Source: Gammaproteobacteria bacterium (GTDB lineage Bacteria > Pseudomonadota > Gammaproteobacteria > Xanthomonadales > Rhodanobacteraceae). From it: DNA of 10,544 nucleotides. The notes below the pieces were generated by a model. It searched no databases and was not told the origin of the DNA. It saw nothing but the letters and a program-made list of their open reading frames with translations. Shown piece after piece: positions 1-6,237 of this stretch. Within the stretch, counting starts at the first letter, position 1, and every line of letters starts with the position of its first letter. The translations under genes and the position numbers were made by a program. The stretch spans positions 15,998 through 26,541 of the forward strand of contig VBNZ01000042.1 in assembly GCA_005877675.1 (NCBI GenBank). Direction: 5' to 3'.

Positions 1-123
1 CTGCAACCCTGTAGATACAACGCATGTGCCTTGCAGGCCGCTGCCGTTCACGCTCTGACTGACACGCCTGCTTGCGCATCAGGTAGCGGTTCTTCACGAG
101 ATAGGACTATGAGTCGGCCTGCA

Positions 124-175
124 AAAACCATAACCCCCAGCTATGCCGGGTGCTGGTCTTTTCATTGGTGGTTTT
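124..175. terminator. Nested inverted repeat, possible weak terminator or attenuator
   Basis: An inner 5-bp stem (CCAGC at 137-141 with GCTGG at 152-156) encloses a 10-base loop and is followed by TCTTTT on the plus strand. It sits inside an outer 7-bp inverted repeat (AAAACCA at 124-130 with TGGTTTT at 169-175). Read on the minus strand, the outer repeat also ends in a T-rich run. The shape suits a weak terminator for a gene to the left, or a leader hairpin before the receptor. The inner stem is short, so the call is tentative. Confidence 0.3.
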
Positions 176-313
176 CGCCGGGCGCTGAGTATTCTCGAAC
201 GCGTGCCGCAACAGGGCTGGTTTATCGCGGTCACAACCGGGGTTGCACGCAGCTGACGCGGTGAAGCGGCAAACAATGGCCGTGTCAAGACGACTCACTT
301 GAATTTCACGATT

Positions 314-319
314 GGGGAG
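314..319 (+). promoter_or_regulatory. Ribosome binding site that fixes the receptor start at 327
   Basis: GGGGAG lies 7 bases before the ATG at 327. This supports that ATG over the in-frame TTG at 312, which overlaps the site region and has no site of its own. Starting at 327 also gives a normal signal peptide (basic n-region, then a hydrophobic core). Confidence 0.75.
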
Positions 320-326
320 TACGGAT

Positions 327-1475
327 ATGAAGGGCACGTCCCGAGGCTCGCTGCTTCGCAGAAATCTCTTCCAGCGCAAAGCGCTGACACTCGCCATCGG
401 ATCGGTCACCTTGGGTCTTGCCAACACGGTATGGGCACAGGCGACCAACGGCACCATCTACGGAACCGTTCCGATAGCGGCCGGCGAAACGATCCAAATC
501 GTCGGCGGCGCCGGTTTCAATCGCACCGTCGAGGTCGATGCAAACGGCAAATACTCAGTCACGTTGCCGGTCGGCACTTATACCGTTTCGTTGCTCCAGG
601 ATGGCAGTGTCGTGGACTCGCGTAGCGGAGTGAGCCCGGTGGCTGCCGGGGCGGTCGCGGTGGATTTCGCGGCGAAGGGAGCGGCGGCGTCTTCGACTCT
701 CGGCACAATCAAGGTCACGGCGCAGGCGGCAACCATCGACGTGTCCACTACCAACCAGACATCGAAGCAACTGCAGCAATTGCCCATTGCGCGCACGGCG
801 GAGGACATCGCCACGCTGGCACCGGGCGTCAACATGGGTTCGCCCGAGTTGAGCGGTGGTCCGCTGGGCACCCCGGCGCTCGTGTTCGGCGGCGCCTCGA
901 CGGCCGAAAACGCATACTACGTCGATGGCATGAACACCACTGAGCTGCTCAACAACCAGGGCGGTATCGCCCTGCCGTATGGTGCCATCGAGCAGCAACA
1001 GACCTATATCAGCGGTTACGACGCCCGCTACGGCCGCTCCATCGGCGGCGTGGTCAGCCAGATCGGCAAGAGCGGCTCCGACGAGTGGCATTTCGGTGTG
1101 CGGTCCCTGTGGCAGCCGGGTAGTCTGCGCGACGATCCCGTCAACTACTACTACGCCAATCCGCTGGTGACAAAAACGGGCAACCGGGCCGGCGATCTGG
1201 CTGCCTTTCGCAAAAACGACGGTAGCAGCCAAACGATCTACGACGCCTACGTGAGCGGCCCGATCATCGAGGACAAACTGTTCTTCTTCCTCGGCGTCGA
1301 GCAGGACGACAGTCACTACCGCAAGACCTCGTCGTTCAGGAGCAGCGCCACGAGCGAAGACTTCGCCGTGCACGACCCGAAGGTCTATGCCAAGATCAAC
1401 TGGAACATCAAAGAACGAGCACAAGACCTGGGGAACGATTTACGACTTCGACTACGGCACCGCGCAACGCGGTGA
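327..1475 (+). CDS. Oar-like TonB-dependent receptor, N-terminal fragment (frame broken)
   Basis: This encodes the N-terminal part of a large outer-membrane receptor that would take up a ligand using TonB/proton-motive energy. Visible parts, numbered from the ATG at 327, are a signal peptide (cleavage probably after VWA, residue 37) and a carboxypeptidase-regulatory-like beta-sandwich (about 40-115, beginning NGTIYGTV). A TonB-box-like segment LGTIKVTA follows at residues 125-132. Next comes a plug domain starting around SKQLQQLPIARTAEDIATL and containing YYVDGMN and GYDARYGRSIGGVV, then the first barrel strands. These are hallmarks of the Oar/CarboxypepD_reg receptor group, which is abundant in Xanthomonadales. 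Family-like sequence stops at WNI (codon 1407-1409). The remaining tail to the stop at 1475 is Arg-rich out-of-frame translation. The barrel continues in another frame (1387-3408). The ligand is unknown; peptides or glycans are usual guesses. Confidence 0.88.
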   Translation: MKGTSRGSLLRRNLFQRKALTLAIGSVTLGLANTVWAQATNGTIYGTVPIAAGETIQIVGGAGFNRTVEVDANGKYSVTLPVGTYTVSLLQDGSVVDSRSGVSPVAAGAVAVDFAAKGAAASSTLGTIKVTAQAATIDVSTTNQTSKQLQQLPIARTAEDIATLAPGVNMGSPELSGGPLGTPALVFGGASTAENAYYVDGMNTTELLNNQGGIALPYGAIEQQQTYISGYDARYGRSIGGVVSQIGKSGSDEWHFGVRSLWQPGSLRDDPVNYYYANPLVTKTGNRAGDLAAFRKNDGSSQTIYDAYVSGPIIEDKLFFFLGVEQDDSHYRKTSSFRSSATSEDFAVHDPKVYAKINWNIKERAQDLGNDLRLRLRHRATR

Positions 1476-3408
1476 TTTCAACAGTCTCGACCAGACCGCC
1501 AAGACCGCTTTCCGGATGTGGGTGGCCAACTACACCTCGTACTTAACCGACAATCTGACTCTGAACGCGATGCTGGGCAAGATGCGCGGCGAGTACTTTA
1601 CCCAGCAACCCGGTTATCCAGGCTTCAATCCTTCGCTGCCGCACGTTGCCAGCGCATCCAATCAGGATCCGGCATTCTCTCCGCCCGGCGGCATTTCCAA
1701 TTCACAGGTCAATTCGTCGATCGCCGACCCCAATCATCGCGAAACGGTTACAAACTACCGCTTGAGTCTCGAGTACAAGTGGAGCACGCACGACTTCCAA
1801 GTCGGCATCGACAATATCAACTCCTGGGATTTGCGCGACGGCTCTCTGAATCCGGGGACGGGTTATCAATGGATCTACGGCACAAGCGCCAGCGGCCAGC
1901 CGGTATTCGGTGTCGATCCCAGCGTCCCACCCTATGTCGCGCCGTCGACGCAATGCCATCCCGACGCCACTGGCGTGACGCGCTGCTATTACGTGCAGAA
2001 GCACGTCGACATCTCGGCCGCCTCCATGCGCGTGGCGCAGCGTGCCGCTTACGTGATGGACAACTGGCAGATCACGCCGAACTTGTTGTTGAACCTCGGC
2101 GTCCGCGACGACTCGTTCGTCAACTACGATGCTTCGGGCGAGCCTTACATCCGTGAGACCAAGCCACAGTGGGCGCCGCGCCTGGGCTTCAGCTGGGACG
2201 TGCACGGCGACTCCAGCTTGAAGGTGTTCGGCAATGCCGGACGCTATTACCTCGCGCTGCCGTCGCAGGTGGCGCTGTCCATCGCCGCGCCGGTAACGAA
2301 TGCCGGCGTGTACGGCACCTACACAGGCATCAATCCGACTACAGGCGAGCCGATCGGATTCAAGCCGTTGCCGCAAAATCCGGCGACGGGCGTGTCGATT
2401 GATAGCGAATACGGCCAGGCCAAGGACCCGCGCGTCTCTGCCGCACAGAACATCAAAGCCGAATTCTCCGACAATTTCGTATTCGGCTTGCAGCAACAGT
2501 TCGATATGCTCGGAACGAACTGGGTGTTCGGCACAACCGGCACCTATCAGCGCATGAACCGCATCATTGACGACTACGACGCCATCCAGAATGAGTGCGC
2601 GGCCGGTCGTGCGCAGGGCTACGCCTGGATGACGCCCGATACCTGCGATCAGTGGGCGCAGAGTCTTGTCTTGGTCAATCCGGGGGTGACCAACAACCTG
2701 CTGATGAAATCTCCGGATGGCAGTCTCGTTCCGGTGACCTTCACCAAGGCGGCCCAAGGTTTCACGCAGGGCCCGAAGCGCCGCTACTATTCGATCGACC
2801 TGTCGCTGGAACATGCGTGGGACAGCAAGTGGTTCGCGAAGATCGACTACGTGTTCTCGCGATCCTGGGGCAACGACGAAGGACCGGTGAGTACCTATTC
2901 CGCGCAGAGCGGCTCCTACGAATCGCTCACGACTGCTTGGGATTTCCCGGAAAGAATGGAGCACTCCAACGGCGTCCAACCCAACGACCGCCGCCATCAG
3001 CTCAAGGCCTACGGCGCGTATGCGCTCACTTCGGAATGGTCGCTCGGCGGCAACCTGTACATTGCATCCGGCACGCCACGCATGTGCCGCGGCGCCTACG
3101 GTCCGAAGCAGGTGGCCCTACATGGTTCCAATACGTACTACTGGTGCGGCGGCGTGCCGGTCCCGCCGGGCTCACTTGGGCGCCTGCCGTGGATGCATCA
3201 GCTCGGTCTCAATGTGGACTACAGGCCCGATTGGGCCGGTCACAAACTCGACTTCAATCTGGCCGTCTTCAACGTGTTCAACAATCAGACACCGCTGTAC
3301 TACGGCGACAGCTTCAGATCGACCTCCAGTCCGAGAGTCGACTATGGACGGGTCCTGGACACGCTGCCGCCCCGCTATGTCAGATTTTCCGTGGCGTACG
3401 ACTTCTAA
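1387..3408 (+). CDS. Oar-like TonB-dependent receptor, C-terminal barrel fragment
   Basis: This is the continuation of the receptor begun at 327. The ATG at 1387 is only the first start codon in this frame. Residues encoded before about 1411 are out of register with the family, and no ribosome binding site supports independent expression. From KNEHKTWG onward there is a long run of alternating beta strands typical of an outer-membrane barrel, such as NWQITPNLLLNLGVRDD, PRLGFSWDVHGDSSLKVFGN and FAKIDYVFSRSWGNDEGP. It ends in VRFSVAYDF with a C-terminal aromatic residue, the normal assembly signal of outer-membrane proteins. The two fragments together give about 1,026 residues, near the usual length of Oar-type receptors. 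If the break is real the gene is dead; if it is an assembly error the product is a complete receptor. The stop is followed closely by a strong terminator. Confidence 0.88.
   Translation: MPRSTGTSKNEHKTWGTIYDFDYGTAQRGDFNSLDQTAKTAFRMWVANYTSYLTDNLTLNAMLGKMRGEYFTQQPGYPGFNPSLPHVASASNQDPAFSPPGGISNSQVNSSIADPNHRETVTNYRLSLEYKWSTHDFQVGIDNINSWDLRDGSLNPGTGYQWIYGTSASGQPVFGVDPSVPPYVAPSTQCHPDATGVTRCYYVQKHVDISAASMRVAQRAAYVMDNWQITPNLLLNLGVRDDSFVNYDASGEPYIRETKPQWAPRLGFSWDVHGDSSLKVFGNAGRYYLALPSQVALSIAAPVTNAGVYGTYTGINPTTGEPIGFKPLPQNPATGVSIDSEYGQAKDPRVSAAQNIKAEFSDNFVFGLQQQFDMLGTNWVFGTTGTYQRMNRIIDDYDAIQNECAAGRAQGYAWMTPDTCDQWAQSLVLVNPGVTNNLLMKSPDGSLVPVTFTKAAQGFTQGPKRRYYSIDLSLEHAWDSKWFAKIDYVFSRSWGNDEGPVSTYSAQSGSYESLTTAWDFPERMEHSNGVQPNDRRHQLKAYGAYALTSEWSLGGNLYIASGTPRMCRGAYGPKQVALHGSNTYYWCGGVPVPPGSLGRLPWMHQLGLNVDYRPDWAGHKLDFNLAVFNVFNNQTPLYYGDSFRSTSSPRVDYGRVLDTLPPRYVRFSVAYDF
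1404..1425 (+). other. Frame break in the receptor gene
   Basis: Up to codon ATC at 1407-1409 the receptor reads in one frame (KINWNI). From AAG at 1411 the family-like sequence resumes one base out of register (KNEHKTWGTIYDFDY). One extra base, or a loss of 3n+2 bases, would explain it. From memory of the family, the WNI motif is usually followed by about ten residues of the pattern xDxNxLExTG before the next strand. Those are absent here, so a deletion of roughly 26-32 bases fits better than a single A insertion. Confidence 0.75.
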
Positions 3409-3429
3409 AGGATGCAACCCATGTCTCCG

Positions 3430-3457
3430 CGCCGGGCAGGACGCCCGGCGTTTTTTT
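3430..3457 (+). terminator. Rho-independent terminator of the receptor gene
   Basis: A perfect 8-bp GC stem (CGCCGGGC at 3430-3437 with GCCCGGCG at 3443-3450) has a 5-base loop AGGAC and is followed at once by seven T residues (3451-3457). It lies 21 bases after the receptor stop codon. This separates the receptor transcript from the sulfotransferase gene, which must then have its own promoter in 3458-3658. Confidence 0.92.
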
Positions 3458-3514
3458 GTGGACATCGAGCGTCTTATGTAGCCTGCTGTCCCTCTCGAAG
3501 AATCTATCCTCAAC

Positions 3515-3610
3515 GCGTAGCGGAGCGAAGGCGTTTCGTAGGCGCACAGAGCGTAGGGACCGGAGTGCATGTGCGGAATACATGAGGATTCCGAGCGGCG
3601 TACGTCCGCG
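3515..3610. repeat. Repeat-like intergenic segment with small inverted repeats
   Basis: This lies between the receptor terminator and the TPR gene. It holds nested short inverted repeats: CGGA 3561-3564 with TCCG 3590-3593, and inside them CATGT 3568-3572 with ACATG 3580-3584. A third pair follows, GCGG 3595-3598 with CCGC 3606-3609. The hexamer GCGTAG occurs twice (3515-3520 and 3551-3556). The wording around ACCGGAGTGCATG and CATGAGGATTCCGAGC resembles dispersed intergenic repeats I recall from gammaproteobacteria. Only one copy is in this window, so repeat status cannot be shown here. Confidence 0.35.
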
Positions 3611-3658
3611 AATGCTGAGCGCTGTAGCTTTTAGGACAGGTTCGAAGACGGTGACGAT

Positions 3659-4312
3659 ATGACGCTTCAATCCGACCCCCGACTTGTGCAGAACGCATCG
3701 CAACCCCCGCTTTCGCGCACGGCCGCACGCATGCTGGCGCGCGCGCGCGAGGAATGGGAGCGCCGCGATTTCGCTGCCGCGGAACACTCGCTGACCAACG
3801 TGCTGGCCTTGGCGCCCAACGACCTGGCCGCCATCCGCATGCTCGGCATGGCGGTCCAGCGCCTCGGCGACCACGTCCGCGCCATCGACTGTTTCCGGCG
3901 CGTGCTGGCGACGTATCCCGACGATTCCGACTTGCACGTCTGCCTCGGCATTGCGTTGCACGAATGCGGCGAGACCGATGAGGCCGTGAGGCATCTGCGC
4001 CATGCCTGTGAGCTTGCGCCTCGCTCCGCGTCGGCTTGGTTCAATCTCGGCGAGGCCCTCGTACAGCAAGTGCATACTGACGAAGCCGTCGCCGCACTAC
4101 GCCGCGCGCTCGAATTGGATCCCGCACATGGCGCAAGCGAGTCTCGGCGCGGTCGACGACGCGATTGCAGGATTCCGGGAAGTGCTGCGTCGCGACCCCG
4201 GCAATGCCGAAGGATGGTTCGGGCTGTCGAATCTCAATACGATTCGCTTCGACGCCGCAGACGCCGCGTCGCTGCAGCGCGCTCTGACGCGCCAGGACTT
4301 GTCACCCCGTGA
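3659..4312 (+). CDS. TPR-sulfotransferase, N-terminal TPR fragment (frame broken)
   Basis: This is the N-terminal half of a tetratricopeptide-repeat protein whose C-terminal half is a sulfotransferase (4128-5249). From about residue 25 there are consecutive TPR units of exactly 34 residues. They start at LAAIRMLGMAVQRLG, SDLHVCLGIALHECG and ASAWFNLGEALVQQV, each ending in a P-x-(D/S/H) type turn (YPDD, APRS, DPAH). A more diverged unit, AREEWERRDFAAAEHSL, precedes them. TPR solenoids bind protein or peptide partners, here perhaps the sulfation substrate. Family-like sequence ends at DPAH (codon CAT 4127-4129); the rest to 4312 is Arg-rich out-of-frame tail. The start is the first ATG, and no strong ribosome binding site is seen. 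No signal peptide is visible, so the product would be cytoplasmic. Confidence 0.85.
   Translation: MTLQSDPRLVQNASQPPLSRTAARMLARAREEWERRDFAAAEHSLTNVLALAPNDLAAIRMLGMAVQRLGDHVRAIDCFRRVLATYPDDSDLHVCLGIALHECGETDEAVRHLRHACELAPRSASAWFNLGEALVQQVHTDEAVAALRRALELDPAHGASESRRGRRRDCRIPGSAASRPRQCRRMVRAVESQYDSLRRRRRRVAAARSDAPGLVTP
4121..4139 (+). other. Frame break in the TPR-sulfotransferase gene
   Basis: The fourth TPR unit finishes at codon 4127-4129. The next unit resumes in the +1 frame at GCG 4131-4133 (AQASLGAVDDAIAGF, ending RRDPGN) and has only 25 residues instead of 34. Nine residues (27 bases) should lie between the two points but one base is present, so 26 bases appear to be missing. The regular 34-residue period makes this estimate independent of any alignment. 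Confidence 0.8.
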
Positions 4313-5249
4313 GCGCGAGCTGCTGGGCTTCTCCTACGCCAAAGCCCTGGAAAACCAGGGGGACTATGCGCAAGCGTTCGACGTGTTCGGAATCGCCAAT
4401 GCATCGCGCCGCCGCCGCGTGAAGTGGGACGCCGCAGGAGAGCGCAAACGGGTGGACAAGATCCAGCGCGTGTTTGCAAAAGGAACGCCACCGCCTCTGG
4501 ACGACCGGCTCGGCGGCGAAGTCATCCTGATCGTCAGCATTCCGCGTTCCGGCTCGACACTGGTCGAGCAGATCCTCGCTTCGCATCCGCAGGTCGCCGG
4601 TGCCAACGAGATAAAAGACATGACGGAGGTCATCGATGCGGAAACCAAGCGCCGCAATTCGGCGTTCCCTCTGTGGGTCCCCGATGCCACGGCAGAGGAT
4701 TGGCAGCGCCTCGGCCGCGAATACCTCGCACGAACCGCGCGCTGGCGCAAGACCCGGCCGCGCTTCACCGACAAGAGCCTGGTGAGCTGGTATCTCGTCG
4801 GCGCGGCATTGGCGATGCTGCCGGCGGCGCGCGTGGTCATCATTCGACGCGACCCGGTGGAGACTTGCTTGGCGTGCTTCCGCCAGCTCTTCAGCGAAAG
4901 GAGCAGTTTTGCCTGCGATCTGGACGAGCTGGCCGACTACTGCATCGACTTCCTCCGTCTCACGCGCTTCTGGCACGACCAATTTCCCGATCGCGTGTTC
5001 GATCTTCAGTACGAAACCTTGCAGGCCGAACCGGAAGCCGAAATTCGCCGTCTGCTTGATTTCTGCGATCTGCCTTTCGATGCCGCCTGCCTCGAATTTC
5101 ACAAGACGCCGCGCGCCGTGCTGAGCGCCCCAAGCGCCGCGCAGGTGCGCCAACCTTTGCGCCGCGATACCGCACGCAGCGCGCGTTATGGCGACAAGCT
5201 GGATTCGCTGCGCCGGCGCTTGGAAGCTGCCGGGATTTGCGTCGGATAA
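4128..5249 (+). CDS. TPR-sulfotransferase, C-terminal sulfotransferase fragment
   Basis: This continues the gene begun at 3659. The ATG at 4128 is the first usable start near the break and is not supported by a ribosome binding site. After the shortened TPR unit and an all-helical linker comes a PAPS-dependent sulfotransferase domain (Sulfotransfer_3 type). Its 5'-phosphosulfate loop IPRSGSTLVEQIL begins at 4539. The acidic segment ANEIKDM follows, then FTDKSLVSWY, and then the 3'-phosphate-binding strand VVIIRRDPVETCLACFRQLF near 4833-4890. The C-terminal APSAAQVRQPLRRD is typical of bacterial TPR-sulfotransferases. The family transfers sulfate from PAPS to a hydroxyl of a peptide, glycan or small molecule; the acceptor here is unknown. 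With the N-terminal part and the lost residues the protein would be about 538 residues, normal for the family. The domain itself keeps all visible cofactor motifs. Confidence 0.87.
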   Translation: MAQASLGAVDDAIAGFREVLRRDPGNAEGWFGLSNLNTIRFDAADAASLQRALTRQDLSPRERELLGFSYAKALENQGDYAQAFDVFGIANASRRRRVKWDAAGERKRVDKIQRVFAKGTPPPLDDRLGGEVILIVSIPRSGSTLVEQILASHPQVAGANEIKDMTEVIDAETKRRNSAFPLWVPDATAEDWQRLGREYLARTARWRKTRPRFTDKSLVSWYLVGAALAMLPAARVVIIRRDPVETCLACFRQLFSERSSFACDLDELADYCIDFLRLTRFWHDQFPDRVFDLQYETLQAEPEAEIRRLLDFCDLPFDAACLEFHKTPRAVLSAPSAAQVRQPLRRDTARSARYGDKLDSLRRRLEAAGICVG

Positions 5250-5288
5250 GGCACGAACTCATCGACTATCGCACACTGCACTGCTGAC

Positions 5289-6152
5289 ATGGCCGAGGCA
5301 CTTCTTCACTGTTTGCTCAATGGCGCCATCGTTGCCACGAGCGATGCTCGCATCTCGCCCCTCGATCGCGGCTTCCTGTTCGGTGATGGCGTCTATGAGG
5401 TTGTGCCCGCTTACAACGGCAAGCCTTTTCGCTTGGAAGCGCACTTCGAACGACTGCTATTTGGGTTGGACGCGCTCGAGATCGTAAATCCCTACCCTCG
5501 CGCACGTTGGGCCGCACTCGTACACGAACTCATCGCCGCCAACGGCGGCGGCGACATGGGCATCTATCTCCAAGTCGCACGCGGCGCCGGCAAGGGCCGA
5601 GACTTTCTGCCCGAGCCGCACATCAAGCCGACGGTGTTCGGCTTCTGTTGGCGACTCGCTACGCCGAAACCCGAGCTACTTCGACGCGGCATCTCGGCCG
5701 CTATGCTGGAAGACATCCGTTGGCAGCGTTGCGACATAAAAACCGTGGCTTTGGTCGGCCCGGTAATGCTGAAGATCGAAGCCAAAAGACGTGGCGCGGA
5801 CGAGGCGATTCTCGTGCGAGGCGACCGCCTTGCCGAAGGCAGTTCGAGCGCCGTGTTTGTCGTGAAGGAAGGGCGCATCGCCACACCTCCCGCCAGCCAT
5901 GAGCGCCTACCGAGCATCACGCGCCTTGTCGTTGGCGACGTGCTCGATGCATTGGGATTGTTGTTGGATGTGCGCGAAGTCCGCCGCGATGAACTCTTCG
6001 CTGCAGACGAAATCTGGATCGCAAGCTCGACGCGCGAGGCCTTGGCGGTCGCGCTGCTCGACGGCAAGGCGGTCGGGAGGGGCAAGCCGGGCCCGGTCTG
6101 GCGCCGCGTGTTCGATGAATTCCAGAAGCTGAAGCAACGCGAAGCCAGCTGA
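5289..6152 (+). CDS. dat: D-amino acid aminotransferase (PLP class IV)
   Basis: This is a class IV pyridoxal-phosphate aminotransferase of the D-alanine aminotransferase / branched-chain / ADC-lyase group. The length (287 residues) and several motifs favour D-amino acid transaminase, which exchanges amino groups between D-alanine, D-glutamate and 2-oxo acids in the cytoplasm. Visible are LDRGFLFGDGVYEV (26-38), the catalytic lysine in RCDIKTVAL (K151), the cofactor-binding glutamate in LAEGSSSAVFVV (E184), and LPSITR (207-212, usually PGITR). The segment that normally reads R-x-H and traps the substrate carboxylate appears as RDF (104-106), so specificity may differ. ATG 5289 is the first start after the preceding in-frame stop at 5249. 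No clear ribosome binding site is seen, and the 39-base gap suggests co-transcription with the sulfotransferase gene. The gene faces the ggt operon tail to tail. Branched-chain aminotransferase is the main alternative but less likely. Confidence 0.82.
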   Translation: MAEALLHCLLNGAIVATSDARISPLDRGFLFGDGVYEVVPAYNGKPFRLEAHFERLLFGLDALEIVNPYPRARWAALVHELIAANGGGDMGIYLQVARGAGKGRDFLPEPHIKPTVFGFCWRLATPKPELLRRGISAAMLEDIRWQRCDIKTVALVGPVMLKIEAKRRGADEAILVRGDRLAEGSSSAVFVVKEGRIATPPASHERLPSITRLVVGDVLDALGLLLDVREVRRDELFAADEIWIASSTREALAVALLDGKAVGRGKPGPVWRRVFDEFQKLKQREAS

Positions 6153-6237
6153 TCCGTCCGCTTCGATAACTCGACGCATACGCTGCCCTTCACCGATCAC
6201 GCTGCTCACGCACCTGCTCACCCCAAAGGACGCAAGA
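6153..6237. other. Convergent intergenic region between dat and the serine hydrolase
   Basis: Two transcription units end here from opposite sides. I looked for a shared hairpin terminator and found no GC stem followed by a T run on either strand, so termination may be Rho-dependent or lie inside the genes. Confidence 0.45.

Larger units (their letters stand above)
1..326. other. Noncoding leader upstream of the TonB receptor
   Basis: I find no convincing gene in this stretch. The short open frames on both strands have no recognisable domain and no good ribosome binding site. It holds a nested inverted repeat (124-175, listed separately) and, at its end, the ribosome binding site of the receptor gene. 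It presumably carries the receptor promoter, but I could not point to a clear -35/-10 pair. I looked for common riboswitch signatures, such as a cobalamin-type element that would suit a TonB receptor, and did not recognise one. Confidence 0.5.

Noticed and set aside
555..1424. 289-residue minus-strand open frame opposite the receptor plug
   Set aside because: Antisense shadow with compositionally biased sequence and no motifs; the plus strand encodes the plug domain.
1404..1425. Programmed +1 frameshifting as the reason for the broken receptor
   Set aside because: No slippery run or stimulatory structure is evident, family residues seem to be missing at the junction, and programmed shifting is not known for this family.
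1702..2997. 431-residue open frame on the minus strand across the receptor barrel
   Set aside because: It lies opposite strongly family-like barrel sequence, is rich in Arg/Val/His with no domain, and is the usual antisense open frame of GC-rich DNA.
2595..3662. 355-residue plus-strand open frame overlapping the receptor end
   Set aside because: It is out of frame with the barrel, runs through the terminator at 3430-3457, and has no domain or ribosome binding site.
4302..5153. 283-residue minus-strand open frame opposite the sulfotransferase domain
   Set aside because: The plus strand carries clear cofactor motifs here; the minus translation has no recognisable features.
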